In this document: piece by piece, positions 37,961 to 44,280 of the stretch
How positions within the stretch are numbered: position 1 is the stretch's first letter
Layout of the letters: each line of letters begins with the position of its first letter
Source: Actinomycetes bacterium
GTDB lineage: Bacteria > Actinomycetota > Acidimicrobiia > Acidimicrobiales > Palsa-688
Length of the DNA: 44,280 bases
Direction of reading: 5' to 3'
NCBI GenBank assembly: GCA_021828475.1
Contig: JAJZIY010000023.1
Span: 1 to 44,280 of the forward strand
The notes under the pieces: model-generated
Told to the model about the DNA's origin: nothing
The model's database searches: none
Seen by the model: only the letters and a program-made list of their open reading frames with translations
Position numbers and translations under genes: made by a program

Positions 37961-38127
37961 GACGCTCTTTCTGTGACGGGCGGCCGGTGCCGGTCGGGCC
38001 GCTCGTGCTCGGTTTGCCCACCTTGCGGTGCTCCGGCGCTCGCCCGGGTGGGCCCCTCAGCCTACCCAGCAGCCCCAGGGCCGCAGCGACCGGTGCCCAC
38101 ATGCCCAGGGGGGTTGGGTAACGTGCT

Positions 38128-38155
38128 GTGCCGGCCGCAGAACGGCCACTGGCAC
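38128..38155. repeat. Hairpin in the divergent DHA2/HTH region
   Basis: GTGCCGGCCG (38128-38137) pairs with CGGCC-ACT-GGCAC (38043+100 to 38155, i.e. 38143-38155), ten pairs with a 3-base bulge and a 5-base loop. It lies mid-way in the 355-base divergent gap 37961-38315. Apart from the promoter at 38281 I see no gene there. Confidence 0.45.
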
Positions 38156-38280
38156 GGCCCGAACAGCCACGCCCAGCGGGGAGGGGTCAGCGTATTGAGG
38201 CCCACCTACCGCTCCGGCATCGGACGGCTGCCCGGCCACCGCCCCTTTCGGAAATGCCGCCAGGGTTACGGCAAGACCCC

Positions 38281-38315
38281 TTGCGACGCTCCGAGGGCGT
38301 GATAGGATCCCACCC
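38281..38315 (+). promoter_or_regulatory. Leaderless promoter of the small HTH gene
   Basis: TTGCGA (38281-38286), 16 bases, TAGGAT (38303-38308), then seven bases to the ATG at 38316. Transcription should begin at the start codon, and no ribosome-binding site is present. Confidence 0.65.
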
Positions 38316-38660
38316 ATGCCGAAAGCTGAAGATCCCCACGTCATCATGGAACGCTCGGTGGACGAGCTGCTCGAAGCCCTGGACGGCCTGATGACCGCCC
38401 GCAAGGCCATCGGCCGACGCGCCACCAAGCTCAAGCGCCAGCTAGCGAGCGGCAAGTCCCTCGTCGACATAGTGGCCTCCGAGGAGCAACCGCTCATCGT
38501 CCAGGTGCTGCGAGAGTCCAATGCCAACCTGGTCTCGGCCTTCTCACGCTTCCAGCGCATCGAGGCCCAGCTGCTCTACCGCGAGGGCATGTCGATGGAG
38601 CGCATCGGCCGCATGTTCGGCCTGAGCCGCCAGCGCGTCGCCGACCTCGTCCGCACCTAG
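38316..38660 (+). CDS. Small helix-turn-helix protein, leaderless
   Basis: A 114-residue, highly charged, mostly helical protein. Residues about 8-80 form long helices (VDELLEALDGLMTARKAIGR, then LIVQVLRESNANLVSAFSRF), and the C-terminus is a helix-turn-helix: YREGMSMERIGRMFGLSRQRVADLVRT. The C-terminal motif closely resembles the one in the 166-residue protein at 28016-28516. It is possibly a small sigma-region-4-like regulator, but I do not recognise the family. It precedes the SpoIIE-type phosphatase by 75 bases on the same strand, so the two may work together. Confidence 0.75.
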   Translation: MPKAEDPHVIMERSVDELLEALDGLMTARKAIGRRATKLKRQLASGKSLVDIVASEEQPLIVQVLRESNANLVSAFSRFQRIEAQLLYREGMSMERIGRMFGLSRQRVADLVRT

Positions 38661-38735
38661 CACCCCTGAGGGCGGTGCCGCTTCCAGGGCGCCGCGCTCA
38701 CCACGTCGCCGCAGCTGCCCGTCCGCCAGGATCTC

Positions 38736-41555
38736 GTGCTCCGGCCACCGGACGAGGACGGGGGCCCCAGGACGGCGGGTCTCTGGCCGCGCGCCGGTCT
38801 GACGGCTACGCTGCTGACGAGAGTGGCTGCGACTGCTGAACTTGTCCTCGGGCGGGAAGCCGACGTCGTGCCGCGGGCACGTGCGTTCGCGCGCCAGGTC
38901 GCCACCGGCTGCTCGGACGACATGGTGGGAGACCTCGAGCTGGTGGTGAGCGAACTGGTCACCAATGCCATCCTCCATGGCGCCCCCCCGGTGCTGGTGC
39001 GCCTGTCCGCCAGCCGCGACCTCGTACGGGTCGAAGTGCACGACGCCGGCCACAACACCCCCATCGTGCAGGGTCAGACCGGCCACGACATGACCGGCCG
39101 TGGCCTCACCATGGTCGCTGCCGTGGCCTCCCGGTGGGGCGTGGACGCATCTCCAGGAGGCCGCAAGCTGGTCTGGGCCGAGCTCCAACCCCAGGCTGGT
39201 GCGCCCGGCGGACCGGGTGCTCCGCCGGGGAGCCGTCGGCCGGGCGGCGGCGCAGGCAGGCCGGCAGGCACGGGACCCGACATCGACGCGCTCCTCGCCG
39301 CCTGGCCCACCGAGGACCTCGACGCCGCCAGCTACGAGGTGGAGCTGGGCCCCGTCTCGACGGAGCTCCTCCTGGCGGCCAAGGCCCACATGGACAACGT
39401 GGTCCGGGAACTGGCGCTGCTCGAGCGGGCAGAGGCCACGTCGCACGTACCCCTGCCGGCCGAGATGGCCCAGCTGGTGCGTACTGTCAGCGTGGAGTTC
39501 GCCGACGTCCGCGCCCAGCTCAAGCGCCTTGCGGCGGCGGCGAACGCCCGCGGCGACAAGCTCACCGACATGGTGCTGCGGGTGGACGCAGGCGCCGCCC
39601 GGGCCGGCGAGCTCTACCTGGCCGCCCTCGAACAGGCCGACCGCTGGGCCCGCTCCGCCCGGCTCCTCACCCTGGCCCCACCCCGCGCCCACCGGGTCTT
39701 CCGGGAGTGGTACGTGCGCTCGCTGGTCGGGCAGGTACGGGCGCTGGCGAGCGGCCTGCCCCGGCCGGGGATGCGCCCGCTGGACGCCCACCTGGCAGAC
39801 GAGCTCGAAGACCTCACCCTGCGCGCCGAGGACTCCGACCGCCTGTCCGTGCTGCAAAAGGTGACCGCCGGCCTCGCCGAGGCCCGCTCGGTAGAGGAGA
39901 TGGGCGAGATAGTGGCCGACAACGCCATCGGGCTCCCGGGCGTCGAGAGCGCCAGGGTCAGGCTCGTCACCGACGAAGCCACCCTCCGTATCGTCGCTTC
40001 GCGCGCCAGGGGGGAGGCTCGGGCCGAGGCCTACCCCGAGTACCCGATCGACGCCGACCTGCCGGCGGCGCTGGCCGTGCGCGAGCGCCGGCGGGTGTTC
40101 GTGGCCTCGCTCGTCGACGCCTTCGACAGCGACCCGCGCTTCAAGGGGTTCTACCAGCCCGGGCGCAGTGCCCACATCGTCCCCCTTGTCGCCGACGACA
40201 CCGCTCTCGGCATGCTCTCGCTCACCTTCGTCAGCGGCGAGTTGACGAGCGAGTCCGAGATCAGCCTCGTGCAGTCCCTGGCGGACGCTCTGGGCCAGGC
40301 CATAAGCCGCGCCAAGCTCGCAGCCGCCGAAGCCGACAAGCGCGAGACCCTGCGCCTGCTGGCCGACGCCACCCAGGTCATGGTCACGGCCCGGGAGCCG
40401 GCCGAGGTCCTCGACCGCATCGTCAAACTGGCCGTCCCCCGCCTGGCTGACTGGTGCACCGTCTACCTGGCTGACGGCGACGTCCTGCGCCGCGTGTCCA
40501 TGGCCGTGCAGGGCCACCCCGAGGTGGCCGAGCGCTACCGGGCCGTCCCCCTGGACCTCGCCCTGGACACTCCTCAGGCGCGCGCTTACCGGACCGGGGC
40601 GCCCCAGACGGTCTGCGAGGTCGGCTGGCTGCTCGAAGGGTTGTACCCGGGCCTCGACTTCCCCCAGCTCGGTGGGGACCGCGACCGCGAGACGGGCCTC
40701 TGCGTGCCCATCGAGCTGCGAGGGGAGCGCATCGGCGTCGTCGCTGCGGCCTTCCTCGGTTCGGGCCGGCGGGTCAACGCCCAGGTCGTGGAGGCACTGA
40801 GCGGCCTCGCAACCCGGGCCGCCATCGCGTTCGACAGCGCCCGCCACTGGAGCGCCCAACGCAAGCTGGTACAGGCCCTGGTAGCCGCCCTGCTGCCCGA
40901 GATGCCCGCACCCGTGGCGGGTTTCGAGTTCGCCGCCCGCTACGTGCCGGCCGGCGGGGACGTTGCGGGCGACTGGTGGGAGGTCCACGCCGTGCCCGAC
41001 GGTCGGGTACTGATCGGTGTGGGCGACGCCGCCGGCCACGGCATACCTGCCGTCTCGGTCATGTCCGAGCTGCGCCACGGGGCCAGGGCCCTGGCGTCGG
41101 TCGAGACCAGCCCGAGCGCGCTCCTGGCCGCTCTGGGCGCCAACCTGAGCGGCGTCGAAGCGCATTTCGCCACGGCCCTGTACGGCCTGTTGGAGCCCCC
41201 GACCGGCCGGCTGTACTGGGCCAGCGCCGGGCACATGCCCCCCATGCACCTGCGAGCCGACGGCGCGGTGGCCGTGCTCGGCGACGAACCCGGGCCTCCC
41301 CTGGGGGCCCCCGGGGCCCGGCCAGCCGACAGGCAGCTCCTTCTGGAGGTGGGCGAGACCCTGCTCCTCTACAGCGACGGCGTTGTCGAGCGCCGTGACG
41401 GCTCGCTGGACGAGGGCATCGACGCCCTGGCCGGCACCCTGTCCGGTCGGGCGCAGGAGGAGCTCCAGCTGCTCGCCGACCGGATCATGCTGGCCCACGG
41501 CAGCAACCCGGTGGACGACTGCTGCCTGCTGCTCGTCCGTCGCTGCGCCTCGTAG
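38736..41555 (+). CDS. Multidomain SpoIIE-type phosphatase with RsbW-like ATPase and GAF domains
   Basis: A 939-residue cytoplasmic signalling protein. Domain order: an RsbW/SpoIIAB-like histidine-kinase-type ATPase (about residues 45-150; N box VVSELVTNAILHG, then VEVHDAGHNTP and GRGLTMVAAVASRWGV); a Pro/Gly linker; a helical region (about 185-370); a first GAF domain (about 380-515); a second GAF-like domain (about 525-705); and a PP2C/SpoIIE phosphatase (about 720-935). Metal-binding aspartates are in GGDVAGDWWEV, GVGDAAGHGIPA and the terminal NPVDDCCLLLVR. It carries both halves of a partner-switching module, anti-sigma-type kinase and phosphatase, so it should control an anti-anti-sigma factor; none is encoded here. 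Start uncertain: GTG 38736, or GTG 38823, ten bases after a TACGCT. Confidence 0.9.
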   Translation: MLRPPDEDGGPRTAGLWPRAGLTATLLTRVAATAELVLGREADVVPRARAFARQVATGCSDDMVGDLELVVSELVTNAILHGAPPVLVRLSASRDLVRVEVHDAGHNTPIVQGQTGHDMTGRGLTMVAAVASRWGVDASPGGRKLVWAELQPQAGAPGGPGAPPGSRRPGGGAGRPAGTGPDIDALLAAWPTEDLDAASYEVELGPVSTELLLAAKAHMDNVVRELALLERAEATSHVPLPAEMAQLVRTVSVEFADVRAQLKRLAAAANARGDKLTDMVLRVDAGAARAGELYLAALEQADRWARSARLLTLAPPRAHRVFREWYVRSLVGQVRALASGLPRPGMRPLDAHLADELEDLTLRAEDSDRLSVLQKVTAGLAEARSVEEMGEIVADNAIGLPGVESARVRLVTDEATLRIVASRARGEARAEAYPEYPIDADLPAALAVRERRRVFVASLVDAFDSDPRFKGFYQPGRSAHIVPLVADDTALGMLSLTFVSGELTSESEISLVQSLADALGQAISRAKLAAAEADKRETLRLLADATQVMVTAREPAEVLDRIVKLAVPRLADWCTVYLADGDVLRRVSMAVQGHPEVAERYRAVPLDLALDTPQARAYRTGAPQTVCEVGWLLEGLYPGLDFPQLGGDRDRETGLCVPIELRGERIGVVAAAFLGSGRRVNAQVVEALSGLATRAAIAFDSARHWSAQRKLVQALVAALLPEMPAPVAGFEFAARYVPAGGDVAGDWWEVHAVPDGRVLIGVGDAAGHGIPAVSVMSELRHGARALASVETSPSALLAALGANLSGVEAHFATALYGLLEPPTGRLYWASAGHMPPMHLRADGAVAVLGDEPGPPLGAPGARPADRQLLLEVGETLLLYSDGVVERRDGSLDEGIDALAGTLSGRAQEELQLLADRIMLAHGSNPVDDCCLLLVRRCAS

Positions 41556-41618
41556 GCCAGACCAGGCCCGTGAAGGCGGCTTTACGGCTGCGACAACGCC
41601 GGACCGGCTCGCCCGGGC

Positions 41619-42851
41619 TCAGCGCTCGGGGCCGGGCACCATCTGTTCGGGGACGGTCGGAAGGACGGTCTCGAAATAGGAACGGGCGGCGGCTGTCGTC
41701 CCCACGTCCCGGCCCGCCGCCTCGGACAGGAACCACCGGTGCTCGAGCACCTCGTGGAACACCTCCGCCGGGTGCAGCCGAGCGGAGAGCTCGGCTGGCA
41801 TGAGCCGCGCCACCTTGTCGTAGACGTCGGTCATCCAACGGGCCGCCACGGCGGTCATGGGCAGGCGGCCACCCTCCTTGCGCTCGAGATGGCTGCGGTA
41901 GCCCGCGATGTCGTTGAGCAGGCGCCTGGCCTGGTTTTCCTGGGCGTCTATGCCCGTGAGCGCCTGCAGGCGCATGCGGTGCTGCCCGGGCTCGGCTACG
42001 CGGGTCCGGATCCGCAGGCGGTAACCGTCATCGGCACTGATCAGCTCGACCTCGTCGGCGTCGAACCCCAGCTCGTTGAGCCGGCGTAAGCGCTCGGCGA
42101 TCCGGTAGCGCTGGTCCTCGGGGTGCACGATGACGTCCTCGGACAGGGCGGACCACAGCCTGTGGTACCGCTCGGGGATCTCCTGGGCAAGGCTCACGGG
42201 CTCGGCGTCGGAAGGCAGCTGGCCGGCTGCCAGCAGGTCCATCAGCTCGCCCCCGACCCTCTCGAAAGCCAGGTCGACGTCGTGCTCGCGCTGGCCCTCG
42301 GTCAGCCCCGGGTGCAGCTCGCTCGTCTCGGCGTCCACGAAGATGGCCTGAAGGGAACCGGCGTCCAGGCGGAACAAGGTGTTGGAGAGCGAGCAGTCAC
42401 CCCAGAAGAAACCGGCCAGGTGCAGGCGCACCAGCAGCTCGACCAGGGCGTCGAGGAGCCGGTCGGTCGGCCTGGGCCGGTGGGGGTCGGAGTACAGCGA
42501 GCGGTATGTCGTCGAGTACTCGAGGAAGCACGTGCACAGGACGGCGTCGAGTGCCAAACCTTCGTGCTCACCGCGGTCCACGACGATCCCGAGCGGCTCC
42601 ACGGACGGGATGCCAACTGCATTGAGGTGGCGCAGCAGGCGGTACTCCCGGCGCGCCAACGGCTCCTGGATCTCCTTCAGGGCGTAGAGGCGTCCGGCGT
42701 CGGCGACGAAACGCACCACGTGGCGGGAGGTGCCGCGGTGGCGGATCTCGACCAGACGGCTGTCCTCCCACACCTCCAGGGGGAGGTGCCAGGGCAGGCT
42801 GAGCAGTCCGGCGGCTACGTCAGCCGGCGGGCGGAAGACGTAGCGCACCAC
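41619..42851 (-). CDS. DUF4032 protein with kinase-like fold
   Basis: A 410-residue protein of the actinobacterial DUF4032 family. The first 180 residues resemble a lipopolysaccharide-kinase/protein-kinase fold with a readable active site: Lys59 (YALKEI), Glu69 (RREYRLL), the catalytic loop Asp152/Asn157 (FFWGDCSLSNTLF) and the metal-binding Asp173 (AIFVDAETS). That set suggests real phosphotransfer, though the substrate is unknown. Residues about 195-400 are the DUF4032 portion (QRYRIAERLRRLNELGFDADEVEL, then RWMTDVYDKVARLMP, then EVFHEVLEHRWFLSE). GTG start with AAAGG six bases upstream. It follows the hemerythrin gene after 104 bases, probably co-transcribed. Convergent with the phosphatase gene, 63 bases apart. 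Confidence 0.87.
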   Translation of the reverse strand: MVRYVFRPPADVAAGLLSLPWHLPLEVWEDSRLVEIRHRGTSRHVVRFVADAGRLYALKEIQEPLARREYRLLRHLNAVGIPSVEPLGIVVDRGEHEGLALDAVLCTCFLEYSTTYRSLYSDPHRPRPTDRLLDALVELLVRLHLAGFFWGDCSLSNTLFRLDAGSLQAIFVDAETSELHPGLTEGQREHDVDLAFERVGGELMDLLAAGQLPSDAEPVSLAQEIPERYHRLWSALSEDVIVHPEDQRYRIAERLRRLNELGFDADEVELISADDGYRLRIRTRVAEPGQHRMRLQALTGIDAQENQARRLLNDIAGYRSHLERKEGGRLPMTAVAARWMTDVYDKVARLMPAELSARLHPAEVFHEVLEHRWFLSEAAGRDVGTTAAARSYFETVLPTVPEQMVPGPER

Positions 42852-42955
42852 GGCCTACCTTTCTAGCGGGCCCCTCCGGGATTGGTGCCCCGCCCTGGAT
42901 CGTCCGCCGCTGGGCACGCGCCGACGCACATGGGCACTCGGTGCAGCACGGTGCT

Positions 42956-43405
42956 TCAGGCAGCGGGTTGGCGGGCCGCCCTGTGCACGTCGGCGATCCG
43001 CTCCCAGGCCCGGTCCGGGAGGACCTGCAGCGCCGTGGGGAACACGTCGGTGTCCTCCCGGTTGGCGTGGTCGAGCAGCTCGGCCAGCATCTCGAGGATC
43101 TCTCCTGCGCTTGCCGTGGGCACCCTGGCCAGGCCCTCGTACAGCCGCCGGTGGTCCTGCTCGAGCTCGGCCACCGTGTCGGTTGCGATCGGATCGGCCC
43201 CCAGCTCGCTGAAGAGCCCGTCCTCCTCCATCCGCCCGTGCCGGGCGAACATGGCGGCGATAGCGGCACACGCCGACTCCGCCCCGGACCGGTCGCCGCG
43301 GTGCAAGGCGGCGCTCACCTGGTCGACCATGGAGGCGATCGCCGCGTGCTCACCCATGAGCTCGGCGATGACCGCCTCGGACTCGCAACCGCAGTAGCTG
43401 CACAT
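42956..43405 (-). CDS. Hemerythrin-like (HHE) domain protein
   Basis: A 149-residue four-helix di-iron protein. The five-histidine/two-carboxylate pattern is complete enough for iron binding: His20 (MGEHAAI), His56 and Glu60 (FARHGRMEED), His85 (EQDHRRLY), His113 and Glu117 (LLDHANREDTDVFP). It starts MCSYCGCES, a cysteine trio seen in a subgroup of actinobacterial hemerythrins and possibly a second metal or redox site. Such proteins sense or carry oxygen, nitric oxide or peroxide. ATG with AAGGGAG about nine bases upstream. First gene of a probable two-gene operon with the DUF4032 kinase-like protein. Confidence 0.93.
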   Translation of the reverse strand: MCSYCGCESEAVIAELMGEHAAIASMVDQVSAALHRGDRSGAESACAAIAAMFARHGRMEEDGLFSELGADPIATDTVAELEQDHRRLYEGLARVPTASAGEILEMLAELLDHANREDTDVFPTALQVLPDRAWERIADVHRAARQPAA

Positions 43406-43579
43406 CGTGGGTCGCTCCCTTCACGTCGCATCGCTTCGGCCTCGTAGCCGACCCCGGGGCACCCGGTCGCAGACGGTCCCGGCCCGGCAGGGGGACCTGA
43501 CGGAAAAGAGTCGGCGTCGCTGAAGCCCTTCCATCAGACCACCTCCGGGCGCTCCAGCGGCGGGGCCCTTCGTCACAAG

Positions 43580-43619
43580 CCGGGAGCCTCACTTCCCGGG
43601 CGTGGACAGGCTCCCGGGA
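43580..43619. ncRNA. Candidate structured element with two exclusive stems
   Basis: CCGGGAGCCT (43580-43589) and AGGCTCCCGG (43608-43617) are perfect 10-bp arms. An alternative stem pairs TCCCGGG (43594-43600) with CCCGGGA (43613-43619), sharing the same right arm. It lies in the 394-base divergent gap 43406-43799, which has no coding signal I trust. It could be a leader switch or simply GC-rich palindromes. Confidence 0.3.
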
Positions 43620-43705
43620 GCGGGGCTCCGATCGGCGCGCCCAGAGCGGGGTGGGCGCCACCGAACGGCGCCTCGGAACCGGCCGCCAGGGGACAAGCGA
43701 GAAAA

Positions 43706-43730
43706 CCCGGAGCAGCTGACGCGCTCCGGG
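43706..43730 (-). terminator. Intrinsic terminator facing left
   Basis: CCCGGAGC (43706-43713) and GCTCCGGG (43723-43730) are perfect 8-bp arms with a 9-base loop. On the minus strand the hairpin is followed by TTTTC, the only stem plus T-run in this window. It would end leftward transcription before it reaches the hemerythrin gene, yet no minus-strand gene lies to its right here. Confidence 0.5.
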
Positions 43731-43759
43731 ACATACTTGCCCCGTTCGGTCACCTCGAT

Positions 43760-43776
43760 GGGCCCGTGACGGGCCC
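43760..43776. promoter_or_regulatory. GGGCCC hairpin upstream of the P-loop ATPase gene
   Basis: GGGCCC, five bases, GGGCCC: arms pair around a 5-base loop, 24 bases before the ATG at 43800. It could be a leader hairpin or operator. Confidence 0.3.
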
Positions 43777-43799
43777 GGCCATGACCCGGGACAGGCTGC

Positions 43800-44280
43800 A
43801 TGTCGCTATTCGTCGGACGGCAGGACGAGCTATCTGTCCTGGAGGGAGCGCTTCGCGAGGCTGCCTCCGGGCACTTCACGGTCGCCGTCGTCCTCGGGGC
43901 GGCGGGCATCGGCAAGACGGCCCTGGCCCGGACGTTCGTCGACAGGGTGGCGCACAGCCCGGCCCGGGCGGACGGCCGGTGCCCGCAGGTCTACTGGGCC
44001 GAGGCGGCCGGCGGCGACGACGCCCCGGGTGCGGTACCGGGCGGCACCGCCGGCGCTGCGCCTTCCGGCGGGGCGCCGGCTTCACCCTGGGGCCGCCTGG
44101 CCCGGTTGCTACGCGCCATCGACGCCGGACCGCCAGGGTTGCACGGCCACACCATGGCGGGCGGGCACGGCCGCCCCGAGGGCACGCCGGGTGCTGCCGC
44201 CGCAGCACCGAGCCCGCCGGCCATAGTCGTCCTCGACGACGCCCAGCTGTGCGACGAGCAGTCCACCGCCTCGCTCGGCG
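43800..44280 (+). CDS. P-loop ATPase / LuxR-type (LAL-like) regulator, N-terminal part
   Basis: The first 160 codons of a gene that continues beyond the right edge. It begins MSLFVGRQDELSVLEGALRE, the usual opening of large STAND/LuxR-family regulators and related AAA ATPases. Walker A is GAAGIGKT (residues 33-40) and Walker B is IVVLDDAQLCDEQ (about 143-155), as expected for this ATPase family. Between them is a Gly/Pro/Ala-rich insert of about 60 residues that looks disordered. Whether a LuxR HTH, TPR repeats or a cyclase domain follows cannot be seen. ATG with a weak GGGACAGG ribosome site. Divergent from the hemerythrin gene. Confidence 0.8.
   Translation, partial: MSLFVGRQDELSVLEGALREAASGHFTVAVVLGAAGIGKTALARTFVDRVAHSPARADGRCPQVYWAEAAGGDDAPGAVPGGTAGAAPSGGAPASPWGRLARLLRAIDAGPPGLHGHTMAGGHGRPEGTPGAAAAAPSPPAIVVLDDAQLCDEQSTASLG

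Noticed and set aside
38544..41498. 984-codon open frame on the minus strand opposite the SpoIIE-type phosphatase
   Set aside because: The peptide is rich in His, Gln, Gly and Arg with no domain or membrane pattern, as expected for an antisense shadow in GC-rich DNA. The plus strand holds clear ATPase, GAF and SpoIIE motifs.
1..44280. tRNA, rRNA, insertion sequences or phage genes
   Set aside because: I looked for cloverleaf-like stems, transposase motifs and phage proteins in the gaps and frames and saw none; weak cases could be missed by eye.

Overview
This is a gene-dense, very GC-rich window. GTG and TTG starts are common, 4-base stop/start overlaps are frequent, and several genes appear to begin right at a TAnnnT -10 element (leaderless). 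Gene content (DUF3039, DUF4032, MMPL exporter, F420/FMN-type PPOX protein, TetR and ROK regulators, SpoIIE-type phosphatase with an RsbW-like ATPase domain) points to Actinomycetota. Thr/Pro-rich linkers and the mix of families resemble Acidimicrobiia; that class assignment is inference. I see no tRNA, rRNA, insertion sequence, phage gene or CRISPR array, so it reads as ordinary chromosome.

Layout. 1-2.5 kb: the start of a PPK2-like gene running off the left edge, a LysR regulator, and a divergent inositol-phosphate synthase of the long type, with a compact shared control region. 2.6-3.6 kb: DUF3039 and a PPOX-fold protein. 3.8-6.9 kb: an MFS transporter fused to a proline-rich linker and three carboxypeptidase-regulatory-like beta-sandwich domains. 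7.1-9.9 kb: a thiolase and a secreted NlpC/P60 peptidase. 10.1-13.5 kb: an operon of a class III adenylyl cyclase carrying a YHS-like metal-binding tail, an ABC ATPase and two ABC-2 permeases. 13.6-20.9 kb: a complete Opp/Dpp-type ABC importer (SBP, two permeases, two ATPases) followed by a cytoplasmic GH1 beta-glucosidase. A ROK sugar-type regulator lies nearby at 24.2-25.4 kb, so this looks like a beta-glucoside oligosaccharide uptake locus rather than a peptide importer. 21.1-24.2 kb: an MMPL exporter translationally coupled to a TetR regulator, with a dyad operator upstream.

25.7-31.1 kb (minus strand): a large membrane-anchored Kelch/PQQ-like double propeller, then a likely operon of a small HTH protein, a PhzF isomerase and a channel-like membrane protein. 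31.6-34.2 kb: a phosphodiester glycosidase and a YihY/BrkB membrane protein. 34.2-38.0 kb (minus strand): a two-component system and a DHA2 drug transporter. 38.3-41.6 kb: a leaderless small HTH protein and a 939-residue ATPase-GAF-SpoIIE phosphatase. 41.6-43.4 kb (minus strand): hemerythrin plus a DUF4032 kinase-fold protein. The right edge cuts a P-loop ATPase/LuxR-like regulator.

The best leads for something undescribed are the MFS/beta-sandwich fusion, the cyclase-YHS-ABC exporter operon, the inferred ROK-controlled Opp/GH1 sugar locus, the hemerythrin/DUF4032 kinase pair, and two unlinked small HTH proteins with the same C-terminal helix-turn-helix.
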